A model generated the notes under the pieces. The model made no database searches. It had not been told where the DNA came from and saw only the letters and a program-made list of their open reading frames with translations. Source: JABFRJ01 sp031374735 (GTDB lineage: Bacteria > Pseudomonadota > Alphaproteobacteria > Rhizobiales > Hyphomicrobiaceae). From it: a stretch of 64,000 nucleotides of DNA. Below are positions 25,007 through 33,684 of this stretch, in pieces. Made by a program: the position numbers and the translations under genes. Position 1 is the stretch's first letter, and the number at the start of each line of letters is the position of its first letter. The stretch is taken from assembly GCA_031374735.1 (NCBI GenBank), contig JANMGQ010000074.1, positions 1-64,000 of the forward strand, in the 5' to 3' direction.

Positions 25007-26017
25007 TTAAAGATCTAGAACCAGGCGCGGTGTCTTGGACCGCGAGATACACACGTGCATGACTTTGTTCTCGGCGCGCTCGCTGTCGCTCAGAATATGG
25101 TCCTTGTGGTCGGGGATACCCTCGATCACACCGACTTGACAGACGCCACATTCGCCGCGCTTGCAGTCGTGGATGGGATCAACACCCGCGTCGATCAGAA
25201 CATCCAGAATAGATTTTTCCGCCGGGATGCGAAAACACTGTCCACTGCTCTTCACAACAACTTCGAACGAGCCGTCGGTCACCCTCGGGAGCGGGGGCGG
25301 CACTGGAGTAGCAACTGCCACGTCACGTGCAGGCGCTACCGAATAAAACAATTCGAATGTCAAACGATCGCGCGGCCAGCCAAGTCTTTTCGCGGCAGCC
25401 ATACCGGCCTTCAACATCGGCTTCGGTCCACACATGTAGACGCGCGCGGCCTCGGGTAGCGACCTGAAATAGGCTTCGATGTCAAACAGGCGGCCGGCAA
25501 CATCGTCAAGGTGGACGGTCAGATCCGATCCTGCAAGCCGCTCCAGCGCTTCGCGAAATGCGAGGTCGTGCTGTGAGCGCGCCGCATAAACCATGCGGAA
25601 CGGGCGGCCCGCGCCTTTCAGCGCTGCTGCCATGGTAAGCAGCGGTGTCACGCCGACGCCGCCGGCAATCAGCGCCACGGGCGCGGCACCGGATTCGATG
25701 GGAAAATTGCTCTGTGGCGGTGACACCTGCAGCGTCTGGCCGACCTTCAGCGCATGCATGTAGCGTGAACCACCACCGCCAGCCACCTCGAGGCGCACAG
25801 CAATGACGTAGGACGTGGGCGCGATGACATCGCTGACGATGGGTTCGGCATGGACAAGCGAGTACTTGCGCGGACCGACACCAGGAATGGCGATGGTGAT
25901 GTGTGACCCGGCGGCGAAGTCCGGCAACGCCGCGCCGTCCGCACGGACGAGACAGAAGCAAGTGATGGCTGCGGTCTCGGCCTTGATGTCTTTAACGGTG
26001 AGGAGCAGATCGGTCAT
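25007..26017 (-). CDS. Oxidoreductase, FNR-type with C-terminal 2Fe-2S (phthalate-dioxygenase-reductase/VanB family)
   Basis: A 336-residue electron-transfer protein. The order is an FMN/FAD domain with RKYSLVHAEP (about 50-59), an NAD domain with LIAGGVGVTPLLTMAAAL (about 115-132) and MCGPKPML, and a plant-type ferredoxin domain with CKRGECGVC and a later Cys (about 284-325). This passes electrons from NADH to a Rieske oxygenase, and the oxygenase alpha gene follows 13 bases later. Its ATG overlaps the IorB stop by four bases. Confidence 0.93.
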   Translation of the reverse strand: MTDLLLTVKDIKAETAAITCFCLVRADGAALPDFAAGSHITIAIPGVGPRKYSLVHAEPIVSDVIAPTSYVIAVRLEVAGGGGSRYMHALKVGQTLQVSPPQSNFPIESGAAPVALIAGGVGVTPLLTMAAALKGAGRPFRMVYAARSQHDLAFREALERLAGSDLTVHLDDVAGRLFDIEAYFRSLPEAARVYMCGPKPMLKAGMAAAKRLGWPRDRLTFELFYSVAPARDVAVATPVPPPLPRVTDGSFEVVVKSSGQCFRIPAEKSILDVLIDAGVDPIHDCKRGECGVCQVGVIEGIPDHKDHILSDSERAENKVMHVCISRSKTPRLVLDL

Positions 26018-27594
26018 GAAGCTCCGGCATGCTCTGTCGCGACGGGCGCCGTGTTCAGGGTCGCGATGGTCTTCAATGCGCCGCCCAACGCTATTCCGCT
26101 TTCGTCAAGCAACGCCGCCTGGCGCAAGCGACGGACCCAATCCGCCGCATCGGCGCGCGCCGCAACCAATTCAGCCCCGGCCAAAACGCGATCATATTTC
26201 GACAGGCCACGTGACATCGTATCGGAATACCCCTTGATCAGGCGCCGCGATTTCGCCAGTTCAACGGCAAGATCATAGTTTGCGGGAACAGTAGCAAGCA
26301 CGCGTGTAAGCCAGGCATCAATATGTACCATTTCACGACCGTGACGAAGGGTGTCGCGCCGTTTCTGTTTGCGACTTGCGATGGCATAGAGTTGCACATA
26401 ACCCCAGATGGTATCCGTGCGGACGCGTCGCCCGCCAGCAATCATACGAGCGAGCATCTTGAATAAGCGAGGGCGGCGCTCGATGGCGGCACCGAGGCGG
26501 GCCGGCAGCGTTGCGCAAACTTCCTCCATGCGCGGGTGAAAATACTCGGTTGTCTGGAGCACCTGCAGGCTCTGGTCGACACCGACCTCGCGCATGACTC
26601 GGGCTCCGCGAGCGGAGCGTGTCTTGAGATCAGCGACACGGATGACATCATCGTAGGCCATCGCGCGCGCGAGTTGGCGGGCAACCTCGTTGGTCAGGGT
26701 GAGGCCGCGAGTAGTGCCGTTGTTGGCGAGGTCGGACGCGACAATGGGCGCCAGTCGATCCAGGAATTCCAAGCCGTACGCGGCATCCTGAAAATCGACG
26801 ACGTGCCGGAGGCCGGCATAGATCATGCGTTGTGCGCGCGGCGGATAGTGCTCGCGTACGCGCTGCAACAGCACGTCAAGAGCCGGAATGCCAACGCGCT
26901 CGGGCACGTGTGGCAAGGATTTGCCGTCCGGTGTTGTTTTGGTTGCTGTGCCTCGTTCGGCTTCGTCGAAACCAGCGGCAAAGGCCTTCAGGCTGGCATT
27001 GACCCCGACACCACCACTGCGGACTGCCTGTTCGAAGGCGTCGCGCGCGAACGGTAGAACGCCGGACGCAGCCACTGCGCCGAGAAGGGACGCCGAAATG
27101 ACGCTGCCATTCGCATCGGCGATCGCTGCAAAATCTGCAACGATGCAGCGTTTGGCAACGACAGCGGCGGCATCGTGCACAGTCGCGCTGTCGGCGGTGC
27201 CGTCGCCGGGTTGTTCTTTCTCGGCGACCGCATAGGCGCGCTGACTTGAAACGATCAGTGTCGTGCGCTCGGGCGTGACGATCCCGCGTAAAATGGCGCG
27301 GCCGGCTTCCATCAGTTCCGACGCGACGACCAGATCGACATCGCCAGGAACCGGCATCAAAGCAAGCACGGGCGCTCGGCCACTGGCCCGCCGGTGGATC
27401 ATCTCCAGGTAATAGACTGTTGCACCGGTGCGCTGCGCGACGCCCGGTACCGAGGTCACCTGCGTGACGAAACCGTTCGCCTCGCCGACGGAGGCGATCC
27501 AATCCGTTAGCACGCCACCGCCCTGCCCGCCCATGGCGACCACAGCAACGGTGATCGGACGATCGGTCGCGCGCTGGTCTTGTTCCTGGTTCAT
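26014..27594 (-). CDS. Indolepyruvate oxidoreductase subunit beta family protein (IorB-like)
   Basis: A 526-residue protein. The first part (about 15-200) is the gamma/beta domain of 2-oxoacid:ferredoxin oxidoreductases, with VAVVAMGGQGGGVLTDWIA near the start and the conserved VPGVAQRTGATVYY. The second half is the long extension (DUF6537-like) found in many proteobacterial homologues. With IorA it would oxidatively decarboxylate a 2-oxo acid, typically an arylpyruvate, to an acyl-CoA. The ATG at 27594 lies seven bases after the IorA stop with GAGG in between. The longer upstream frame overlaps iorA and is not used. Confidence 0.88.
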   Translation of the reverse strand: MNQEQDQRATDRPITVAVVAMGGQGGGVLTDWIASVGEANGFVTQVTSVPGVAQRTGATVYYLEMIHRRASGRAPVLALMPVPGDVDLVVASELMEAGRAILRGIVTPERTTLIVSSQRAYAVAEKEQPGDGTADSATVHDAAAVVAKRCIVADFAAIADANGSVISASLLGAVAASGVLPFARDAFEQAVRSGGVGVNASLKAFAAGFDEAERGTATKTTPDGKSLPHVPERVGIPALDVLLQRVREHYPPRAQRMIYAGLRHVVDFQDAAYGLEFLDRLAPIVASDLANNGTTRGLTLTNEVARQLARAMAYDDVIRVADLKTRSARGARVMREVGVDQSLQVLQTTEYFHPRMEEVCATLPARLGAAIERRPRLFKMLARMIAGGRRVRTDTIWGYVQLYAIASRKQKRRDTLRHGREMVHIDAWLTRVLATVPANYDLAVELAKSRRLIKGYSDTMSRGLSKYDRVLAGAELVAARADAADWVRRLRQAALLDESGIALGGALKTIATLNTAPVATEHAGAS

Positions 27595-27601
27595 CACAGC
27601 C

Positions 27602-29755
27602 TCACGCCGGAAACGCGATGCGACGACGCTCACGACGTGCAGCCAGCCAGCCGATGACAGCGATACGCAAGCGGGCGAGTAGGCGGTCGATGCTGTTCGG
27701 GTTGTGCACGACGTCAGCACGATAGAAAGATGGGCAAAGAGCGGCAGCCTCCGCCACCTCACCACAGTTGCCGCACCCGACGCACGTATTATCGATCGAC
27801 GCGACGGGATCTTCCTTCAACGGGTCATCGGTGTGCTTGACCGACAGAGACGGACACCCCGATAGCCGGATACAGGCGTGATCGCCCGTACAGATGTCTT
27901 CGTCGACGCCGAAGCGCGCTTTGACAACCCGCTTGCCGCCGTTGATCGCCTTCTGTTGCAAGGGGCGCTCGCGTCGCTGCTTGTTCAGCATGCATTCCGA
28001 CGAAGCGACAATGACCTTTGGACCTTTTTCCGTGCTGGTTAGTGCTTCGCGGATTGTGTCGCGCAGCTTGGCGACATCATAGGTGTCGTCGATCTGGCGC
28101 ACCCAGTCTACACCGACGCCCTGCACGGCCTTGGCGATGGTGTGTTGCGTGGCGCGTGATTTGTTGCCTACGCGGGACGACAGTAGGTCCTGCCCGCCAG
28201 TCGCCGCTGAGTAATGATTGTCAACGACGACAATGAGGCTGTCGTTCTTGTTGTAGACCGCGTTGCCGACGGACGACGTGAGGCCGTTATGCCAGAAACC
28301 GCCGTCGCCCATGATCGAGATGGAGCGCTTACTCGCCGTCGCGTTGAAAGCCGATGCGGAGGCGGGGCCGAGGCCATAACCCATGGTCGTCGCGCCGATG
28401 TTGAATGGCGGATTGATCGAGAAGAGATGGCAGCCGATATCGGCGGCGACATGGTGTGTACCGAGTTCTCTTTCTACGAGTTTGAGGGCGGCAAAAATTG
28501 GCCGTTCCGGACACCCCGTGCAGAATCCAGGCGGGCGCGGCGGCACGGTGGTCGCAAGCGCCTTTACCGTAGGATGCTCCATCACCGGTTTCATGTCCGG
28601 CAGACGGGAGTCGTTTCGTATCAGTGAACGATCGTGGTCGGAGACAAACGTGCGGATACCCTGCAGAAGAACGGCGGTGGTGTATTCGCCAGCGAGCGGC
28701 AGTGGATCCTTGCCGAATACTTTGGTATTGATGTCGCGCTTGCGCAGGATCGCGTGAATGGCCGGTTCGATGTAGGCGGGCTGGCCTTCCTCGACGACCA
28801 GAAGCGCGCTCTTGCCGCGCGCGAAGGCCGCGACCTCCTCATCAATGAGCGGATAGGTGACGTTGAGCACGTAGAGCGGCACGCGACTGTTGCCCTCGAT
28901 GTCGGCGAGGCCGAGCAGATCGAGAGCACGAACGACGCTGTTATACATGCCGCCTTGCAGCACGATGCCGATGCCGGACGGCCGGTCAGAGAACAGTTCA
29001 TTCAGCTTGTGCTTTGTGATATAGTCTACGGCTGCAGGCCAACGGCGCTCAACTTTCTCTCTCTCGTGCAGATAGGAGGCCGGTGGCAATACGATGCGAT
29101 TGGTGTCGCGGCGCGGATTTTCGAGCGCGTCCTTCACCGTCATCGCCGGGCGCTTGTTGTCACGTGTGTTGAAGCGTCCGGTGACGTGGCAGGCACGGAT
29201 GCGCACCTCGAGCATGACAGGCGTATTTGACGCTTCAGACAGCGCAAATCCGTCACCGACAGCCTTGACCAAGGACGGCAGGTTCGGACGCGGATCGAGC
29301 AGCCAAATCTGCGACTTCATCGCAAAGGCGTGACTGCGCTCCTGCATGATCGATGAGCCTTCACCGTAGTCCTCACCCATAATGATCAGTGCGCCGCCGG
29401 TCACGCCGCCTGACGCCAGATTGGCCAGTGCGTCGGACGCGACGTTGGTGCCGACTGGCGACTTGAAAACGGCCGCACCGCGTATTGGATACATGACAGA
29501 CGCGGCGAGTGTCGCGGCCGCCGTGGCCTCGCTCGCGCTCGATTCGAAGCGAATACCGTACTCGCCGAGAATGTCTTCTGCATCGGCAAGCACGTCCATC
29601 AAATGCGAGATCGGTGCACCCTGATAGCCGGAGACGTAACCAACACCATTTTCGAGGAGCGCCTTGGTTATGGCAAGAATACCCTCGCCGCGAAACACAT
29701 CACCGGCGCCGAGTTTAAGGTCTTGAACTTCCCGTGCGAAGGATCGCTCGGCCAT
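27602..29755 (-). CDS. Indolepyruvate:ferredoxin oxidoreductase alpha subunit (IorA-like)
   Basis: A 717-residue protein. The N-terminal pyrimidine domain (GEGILAITKALLENGVGYVSG near 20) is followed by a transketolase-type domain. The thiamine diphosphate domain has CTGCPERPIF and DIGCHLFSINPPFN, with GDGGFWHNG for metal binding. A C-terminal ferredoxin-like segment has CTGDHACIRLSGCP and CVGCGNCGEVAEAAALCP. Together these define the alpha subunit of aryl-2-oxoacid oxidoreductases, which make acyl-CoA and reduce ferredoxin. Its presence beside an oxygen-using dioxygenase suggests a CoA-forming step on an aryl 2-oxo acid in an aerobic pathway. Confidence 0.9.
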   Translation of the reverse strand: MAERSFAREVQDLKLGAGDVFRGEGILAITKALLENGVGYVSGYQGAPISHLMDVLADAEDILGEYGIRFESSASEATAAATLAASVMYPIRGAAVFKSPVGTNVASDALANLASGGVTGGALIIMGEDYGEGSSIMQERSHAFAMKSQIWLLDPRPNLPSLVKAVGDGFALSEASNTPVMLEVRIRACHVTGRFNTRDNKRPAMTVKDALENPRRDTNRIVLPPASYLHEREKVERRWPAAVDYITKHKLNELFSDRPSGIGIVLQGGMYNSVVRALDLLGLADIEGNSRVPLYVLNVTYPLIDEEVAAFARGKSALLVVEEGQPAYIEPAIHAILRKRDINTKVFGKDPLPLAGEYTTAVLLQGIRTFVSDHDRSLIRNDSRLPDMKPVMEHPTVKALATTVPPRPPGFCTGCPERPIFAALKLVERELGTHHVAADIGCHLFSINPPFNIGATTMGYGLGPASASAFNATASKRSISIMGDGGFWHNGLTSSVGNAVYNKNDSLIVVVDNHYSAATGGQDLLSSRVGNKSRATQHTIAKAVQGVGVDWVRQIDDTYDVAKLRDTIREALTSTEKGPKVIVASSECMLNKQRRERPLQQKAINGGKRVVKARFGVDEDICTGDHACIRLSGCPSLSVKHTDDPLKEDPVASIDNTCVGCGNCGEVAEAAALCPSFYRADVVHNPNSIDRLLARLRIAVIGWLAARRERRRIAFPA

Positions 29756-29767
29756 ATGATGCGCCTC

Positions 29768-31231
29768 TCATGTCTTCTCTGTATCTGGCCAAGCCGGCGC
29801 CACCATACGCCGCTTACCGTCAGTCGTCTTGCGCAGCCCTACCTCGTCAAGTTGCTCGCGGTCCCACAACTGACACGTCACCACTTTGTGTTTCTGGTCG
29901 AGTCCCTCACAATAGTTTGTGTACTCGCATAACCGCACGCTCTCGCCTTGGCCGCTACGGACTTTTCGGAACCAATCGGGATCAGCCAGCGCTTGGCGCG
30001 CAAGGCCGACGATGTCGCCGTCACCGTTGCGCAGCAGGGCTTCGGCCTGCTCAAAGCCGTGGATGCCACCGACGGTAACGATGGGAGTCTCGAGCCCGGC
30101 CATGCGGACGGCGGCGCGAACTCGGCCCGCCGGCTCGATATTGCGGCCGAACGGACCAAAGGTATCGGAGATGTATCCTGGCATACACTCATACCCGCTT
30201 CGGCCAGTGTAGGGGTAGGCGGCCTCGCCGACCTTTGGCGCTTTGGCGTCATCAAACTTTCCGCCGCGTGACAGCGACAGGAAATCCATGCCGGCGCGCG
30301 CGAATGCGGCTCCAATAACCTCAGCATCGTCAAGCGTGTTTCCACCGGATATGCACTCATCGGCGAGATAGCGACAACCCAGGACATAGTCCGTGCCAAC
30401 AGTCTTGCGGACGGCGGCGTAGACTTCGAGCGGCAGCCGCAACCGCCTATCAATCGCTCCGCCATAGCCATCATTTCGTGTATTGGTCGCCGATAGAAAC
30501 GAGGCCATCGTATAGGCGTGGGCATAATGCAATTCGATACCGTCGAAGCCGGCCTCACGGGCCCGCGATGCAGCCGCCGAAAACAGTCCTGGCAACGCGT
30601 CTGGCAACTCCGCGATGTGTGGCAAGTGCATGTCTGTAACGCGCTCACGAAAGCCGACGGTCAGGTCCTCATACTCGCGCGGCGTTAAGATCGTCGCCAG
30701 TTCGTCAGCCCGTTTCGCGGCCAGCACTTTGCGTACTGCGGCCTCGGGCCACTCCCGAGCATTGAGGGCATCACGATGACGCTCGGTGATAAGTAGAAAG
30801 CGCTCAAAGAATTTGTCGGCGGACGGACGTCGGCGGATGTTCAGGAAATCGATGATCTGGATGAAGAGACGCGTGTGGCTACCGCTGGCCTTTCGCACAG
30901 CATCCGTCAGACGACGCAGCCCCGGCAGAAAGCGATCATGGCTGATACGCAGCAATGGGCCAGAGGGCACATCGCGGATGCCGGTCGCCTCGACGACGAT
31001 GGCGCCGGGCCGCCCCTCAGCAAACCGGGTGTACCAGGCAACGTTATCATCGGTGACGAAGCCGTCGTCCGTCGCCCGCCAGGGCACCATGGCTGGCACC
31101 CACGTTCGCGACTGCAGGTGCAACGCGCCATGCGCAATCGGGCTGAAAAGCCGAGAACGTGCCGCAACCACGGCCGAGGGCCACACCCCCGGTCGCGGCC
31201 CATACTTGATTTTCTCAATTGGTTTCCACAT
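29768..31231 (-). CDS. NADH:flavin oxidoreductase (old yellow enzyme family)
   Basis: A 487-residue FMN-binding TIM-barrel protein. The family elements are a long central motif beginning FDGIELHYAHAY and continuing ASFLSATNTRNDGYGG (about 230-255), GGIHGFEQAEALL and DIVGLARQALADP near 410-425. It would reduce an activated carbon-carbon double bond or demethylate. The C-terminal region keeps Cys residues (LCEYTNYCEG, VTCQLW) reminiscent of the iron-sulfur linker of 2,4-dienoyl-CoA reductases, but the usual flavin/NADH domain that should follow is absent. It sits six bases after the livK-type gene. Confidence 0.87.
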   Translation of the reverse strand: MWKPIEKIKYGPRPGVWPSAVVAARSRLFSPIAHGALHLQSRTWVPAMVPWRATDDGFVTDDNVAWYTRFAEGRPGAIVVEATGIRDVPSGPLLRISHDRFLPGLRRLTDAVRKASGSHTRLFIQIIDFLNIRRRPSADKFFERFLLITERHRDALNAREWPEAAVRKVLAAKRADELATILTPREYEDLTVGFRERVTDMHLPHIAELPDALPGLFSAAASRAREAGFDGIELHYAHAYTMASFLSATNTRNDGYGGAIDRRLRLPLEVYAAVRKTVGTDYVLGCRYLADECISGGNTLDDAEVIGAAFARAGMDFLSLSRGGKFDDAKAPKVGEAAYPYTGRSGYECMPGYISDTFGPFGRNIEPAGRVRAAVRMAGLETPIVTVGGIHGFEQAEALLRNGDGDIVGLARQALADPDWFRKVRSGQGESVRLCEYTNYCEGLDQKHKVVTCQLWDREQLDEVGLRKTTDGKRRMVAPAWPDTEKT

Positions 31232-31237
31232 CTGCGG

Positions 31238-32410
31238 CTATTTGTAAAAGGTCCAGGCGCCTTTCTCGAGTTTCACCAACACGAGCGCACGCTGATCGGT
31301 GCCATATGGGCTGGCATCAGTGAAGTTAAATACCCCATGCGTGCCGACGAGTTCCTTGACCGAATAGATGCCGTCGCGCAGAGCTGCACGGAATTCGGCA
31401 GTCCCGGGCTTGGCTTTTTGCAACGCGCGTTTTGCAGCATCGGCGAGAATCAACCAGGCATCGAACGAGTAGGCCGAGAAGCCGTCATTCGAAGGCACGC
31501 CTGTGGCTTTCTGGTGCGCCTCCTTGAAGGCGAGGCTGATCTTCTTGCTCGGGTTTGTGTCGGGCAATTGGCTCGCAACCATCACTGGGCCGGTCGAGCA
31601 GATAGTGCCCTCTCCGGCCGCCCCGGCGAGGCGGACGAAATCGGGGTTGATCAGGGCCGGTGTCCCGAAGATCGGCCCCTTGTAGCCCCGTTCGGCGAGC
31701 GCCGTATAAGGCAACGCGCCACCCGTACCTGAGCCGCCATTGAGGACGCCATCCGGCTTGGAGGCGATGACCTTCAGCACCTGCGCGCTGACGGAAGTGT
31801 CGGCCCGGGCGTAGCGCTCGTTCGTGACTATACTGATGCCGGCCTTGTCGGCGGCGAACTTGCCGTTGTTGTATACGAGATCACCCCAGCTGTCGGAAAA
31901 GCCGATGAACGCGATGTTCTTCAAGTTTTGCGTTTTCATTTCCTGAACCACGGCGCCGACCATGTCGCTCGCTGGTTGCACAACTGTCATGGCCCAGGGC
32001 TTGCCGTCGTTCTTCGGTACCGACGCTACCGGCGAGATACCGATCACCGGAACCCTCAACTCGGTCGCAACCGCCATGACAGCAGCCGTATTCGGTGCGC
32101 CGGCCGCACCGATTAGGATGTCAACTTTATCTTCTTCGATCAGCTTGCGCGCCAGTTTGGAGGAATTCGAGACGTCGGACGCATCATCGAGCATGATAAT
32201 TTTGAACTTCTGCCCGTCGACCTCGCCGATATAGCTCTCTCCAGCCTTGATCCCGCGCGAATAGGGAATGCCGATTGATGACACCGGCCCTGACTGTGCC
32301 GTGATCACACCGACTGTGATGTCAGCCCGCGCCGACGCGATGGCTGTGCCGCACATGAGTGCCGCCAGGAGTGTCGTCTTTATGGTGTTTGCCTTCTTGA
32401 ACTCGGGCAT
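31238..32410 (-). CDS. ABC transporter substrate-binding protein (LivK-type)
   Basis: A 390-residue periplasmic binding protein of the branched-chain amino acid / aromatic acid class. The N-terminus (lysines then TTLLAALMCGTAIASARA) is a Sec signal peptide with likely cleavage near residue 28. The mature part opens with ITVGVITAQSGPVSSIGI, typical of the family. AGGAG lies nine bases before the ATG at 32410. It is the first gene of the leftward operon, while its membrane and ATPase partners are in the divergent operon. That placement suggests it delivers the pathway substrate. Confidence 0.92.
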   Translation of the reverse strand: MPEFKKANTIKTTLLAALMCGTAIASARADITVGVITAQSGPVSSIGIPYSRGIKAGESYIGEVDGQKFKIIMLDDASDVSNSSKLARKLIEEDKVDILIGAAGAPNTAAVMAVATELRVPVIGISPVASVPKNDGKPWAMTVVQPASDMVGAVVQEMKTQNLKNIAFIGFSDSWGDLVYNNGKFAADKAGISIVTNERYARADTSVSAQVLKVIASKPDGVLNGGSGTGGALPYTALAERGYKGPIFGTPALINPDFVRLAGAAGEGTICSTGPVMVASQLPDTNPSKKISLAFKEAHQKATGVPSNDGFSAYSFDAWLILADAAKRALQKAKPGTAEFRAALRDGIYSVKELVGTHGVFNFTDASPYGTDQRALVLVKLEKGAWTFYK

Positions 32411-32634
32411 CGGCGTTTTCTCCTGTGCGCCAGAGGGCCCCCAGAGAGCCAAAGTGTCGGCGCGGCTGATACGTGGACCGAAGTGCGTTTGCGGCAATGT
32501 CTGACTGCCTATCGAAACCTATCCTAGACCTGCGATACTTGAAACGTAAAGTATTTTGTTGACGAACCTGCTGGCGCAGCCAACATTGATCGTGGGCCGC
32601 CTAGCCAAGGCTCGCGGCGCGGAGTCAGGCATCG
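32411..32634. promoter_or_regulatory. Divergent promoter region between the two island operons
   Basis: This 224-bp gap separates the leftward catabolic operon from the rightward transport operon, so it should contain both promoters. On the minus strand TTTACG and TAGGAT with an 18-base spacer form a weak sigma-70-like pair, and the palindrome at 32535-32554 overlaps its spacer. On the plus strand TTGACG at 32559-32564 is a possible -35 element, but I see no good -10. The assignments are by eye only. Confidence 0.5.
32535..32554. promoter_or_regulatory. Candidate operator palindrome
   Basis: ATACTT (32535-32540) and AAGTAT (32549-32554) form a perfect inverted repeat with an eight-base spacer, the size and symmetry expected for a MarR-type dimer. 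It lies inside the proposed minus-strand promoter and 81 bases before the livH start. I saw no second copy near the marR gene, so the regulator that binds here is an inference from context. Confidence 0.45.
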
Positions 32635-33684
32635 ATGGATATGCAGATCGCGACTATCTTGGCGGTCGACGGTATCGCGACAGGGGCAATCTATGTCTTG
32701 ATCGCGCTCGGTACGGTACTAATCTTTTCGGTCACGCGCGTGATGTTCGTGCCGTTTGGTGACATCGCGGCGTTTGCGGCGCTCACACTTGCCATGCTGC
32801 AGATGGGGCAGTTGCCGGGTACGGTCCTGCTTGTTGTCGTCCTGGCAGCTCTTGCACTTGTGATGGAGATCTTCGACCTTTGGCGGCGCAGTTCGTTGCG
32901 CTTGTTGCCACGCGCCATAGCCTACTACGGAATTCTACCGTGCCTACCGGCAGCGGTGGCATGGCTGCTGCAAGGTGTGCGTCTATCTTTCGGCTGGGAG
33001 ATGCTGCTGGCGCTCGCGCTCGTGCTGCCTATTGCGCCGTTGCTCGACCGCATTGCTTTCCGCCCGCTCGCCGATGCGTCCGCACTTGTCTTATTGATCG
33101 TAGCGGTGGCCGTGCATTTCGCCATATCTGGCCTAGCACTGTTATTCTTCGGCCCCGAGGGTTTCAGGACCGAGCCTATCTCCCGCGCGGTGTTTGACGT
33201 CGGCGGCGTCGTGATCAGCGCGCAGATGCTGTTGATGGTCGGCGCAGCAGCGGCATTCTCAGGCCTCCTCTATCTCTATTTTGAGAAGACCATTGGCGGC
33301 AAAGCGTTGCGCGCCACAGCGATCAACCGAGTGGGCGCGCGCATCGTCGGCATCCGGCCGCAACGAACGGGCACAATTGCTTATCTGCTCGGGTCGGTTC
33401 TTGGTGGCGTCTCTGGTCTGCTGATCGGCCCGGTCGCTACGCTCTACTATGATTCTGGCTTCTTGATCGGCTTGAAGGCGTTTGTCGGCGCGGTGGTTGG
33501 CGGCCTCGCCAGCTATCCGCTGACCGCTGTCGGTGCAATCGCAATCGGCATTCTCGAAAGCTACGGCTCGTTCTGGTCAAGCAGCCTGAAGGAGACCATT
33601 GTCTTCTCGGCGTTGATCCCGATCCTGATCTGGCGCTCGCTGGTGTCGACACACCATGAAGAAGAAGAAGAGGAGATCGCGTGA
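32635..33684 (+). CDS. Branched-chain amino acid-type ABC permease (LivH)
   Basis: A 349-residue inner-membrane protein with about eight hydrophobic segments. IATGAIYVLIALGTVLIFS near the start and NRVGARIVGIRP followed by LIGPVATLYYDSGFLIGLKAFVGAV near the end are typical of LivH. It ends in an acidic tail of several Glu residues. It forms the channel together with the LivM half of the next gene. The four-base GTGA overlap with the following fusion gene indicates coupling. Confidence 0.92.
   Translation: MDMQIATILAVDGIATGAIYVLIALGTVLIFSVTRVMFVPFGDIAAFAALTLAMLQMGQLPGTVLLVVVLAALALVMEIFDLWRRSSLRLLPRAIAYYGILPCLPAAVAWLLQGVRLSFGWEMLLALALVLPIAPLLDRIAFRPLADASALVLLIVAVAVHFAISGLALLFFGPEGFRTEPISRAVFDVGGVVISAQMLLMVGAAAAFSGLLYLYFEKTIGGKALRATAINRVGARIVGIRPQRTGTIAYLLGSVLGGVSGLLIGPVATLYYDSGFLIGLKAFVGAVVGGLASYPLTAVGAIAIGILESYGSFWSSSLKETIVFSALIPILIWRSLVSTHHEEEEEEIA

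Noticed and set aside
24151..25062. A 303-codon plus-strand frame opposite the Rieske alpha gene
   Set aside because: It is a shadow of a gene with complete Rieske and iron-site motifs, and no family resemblance is seen.
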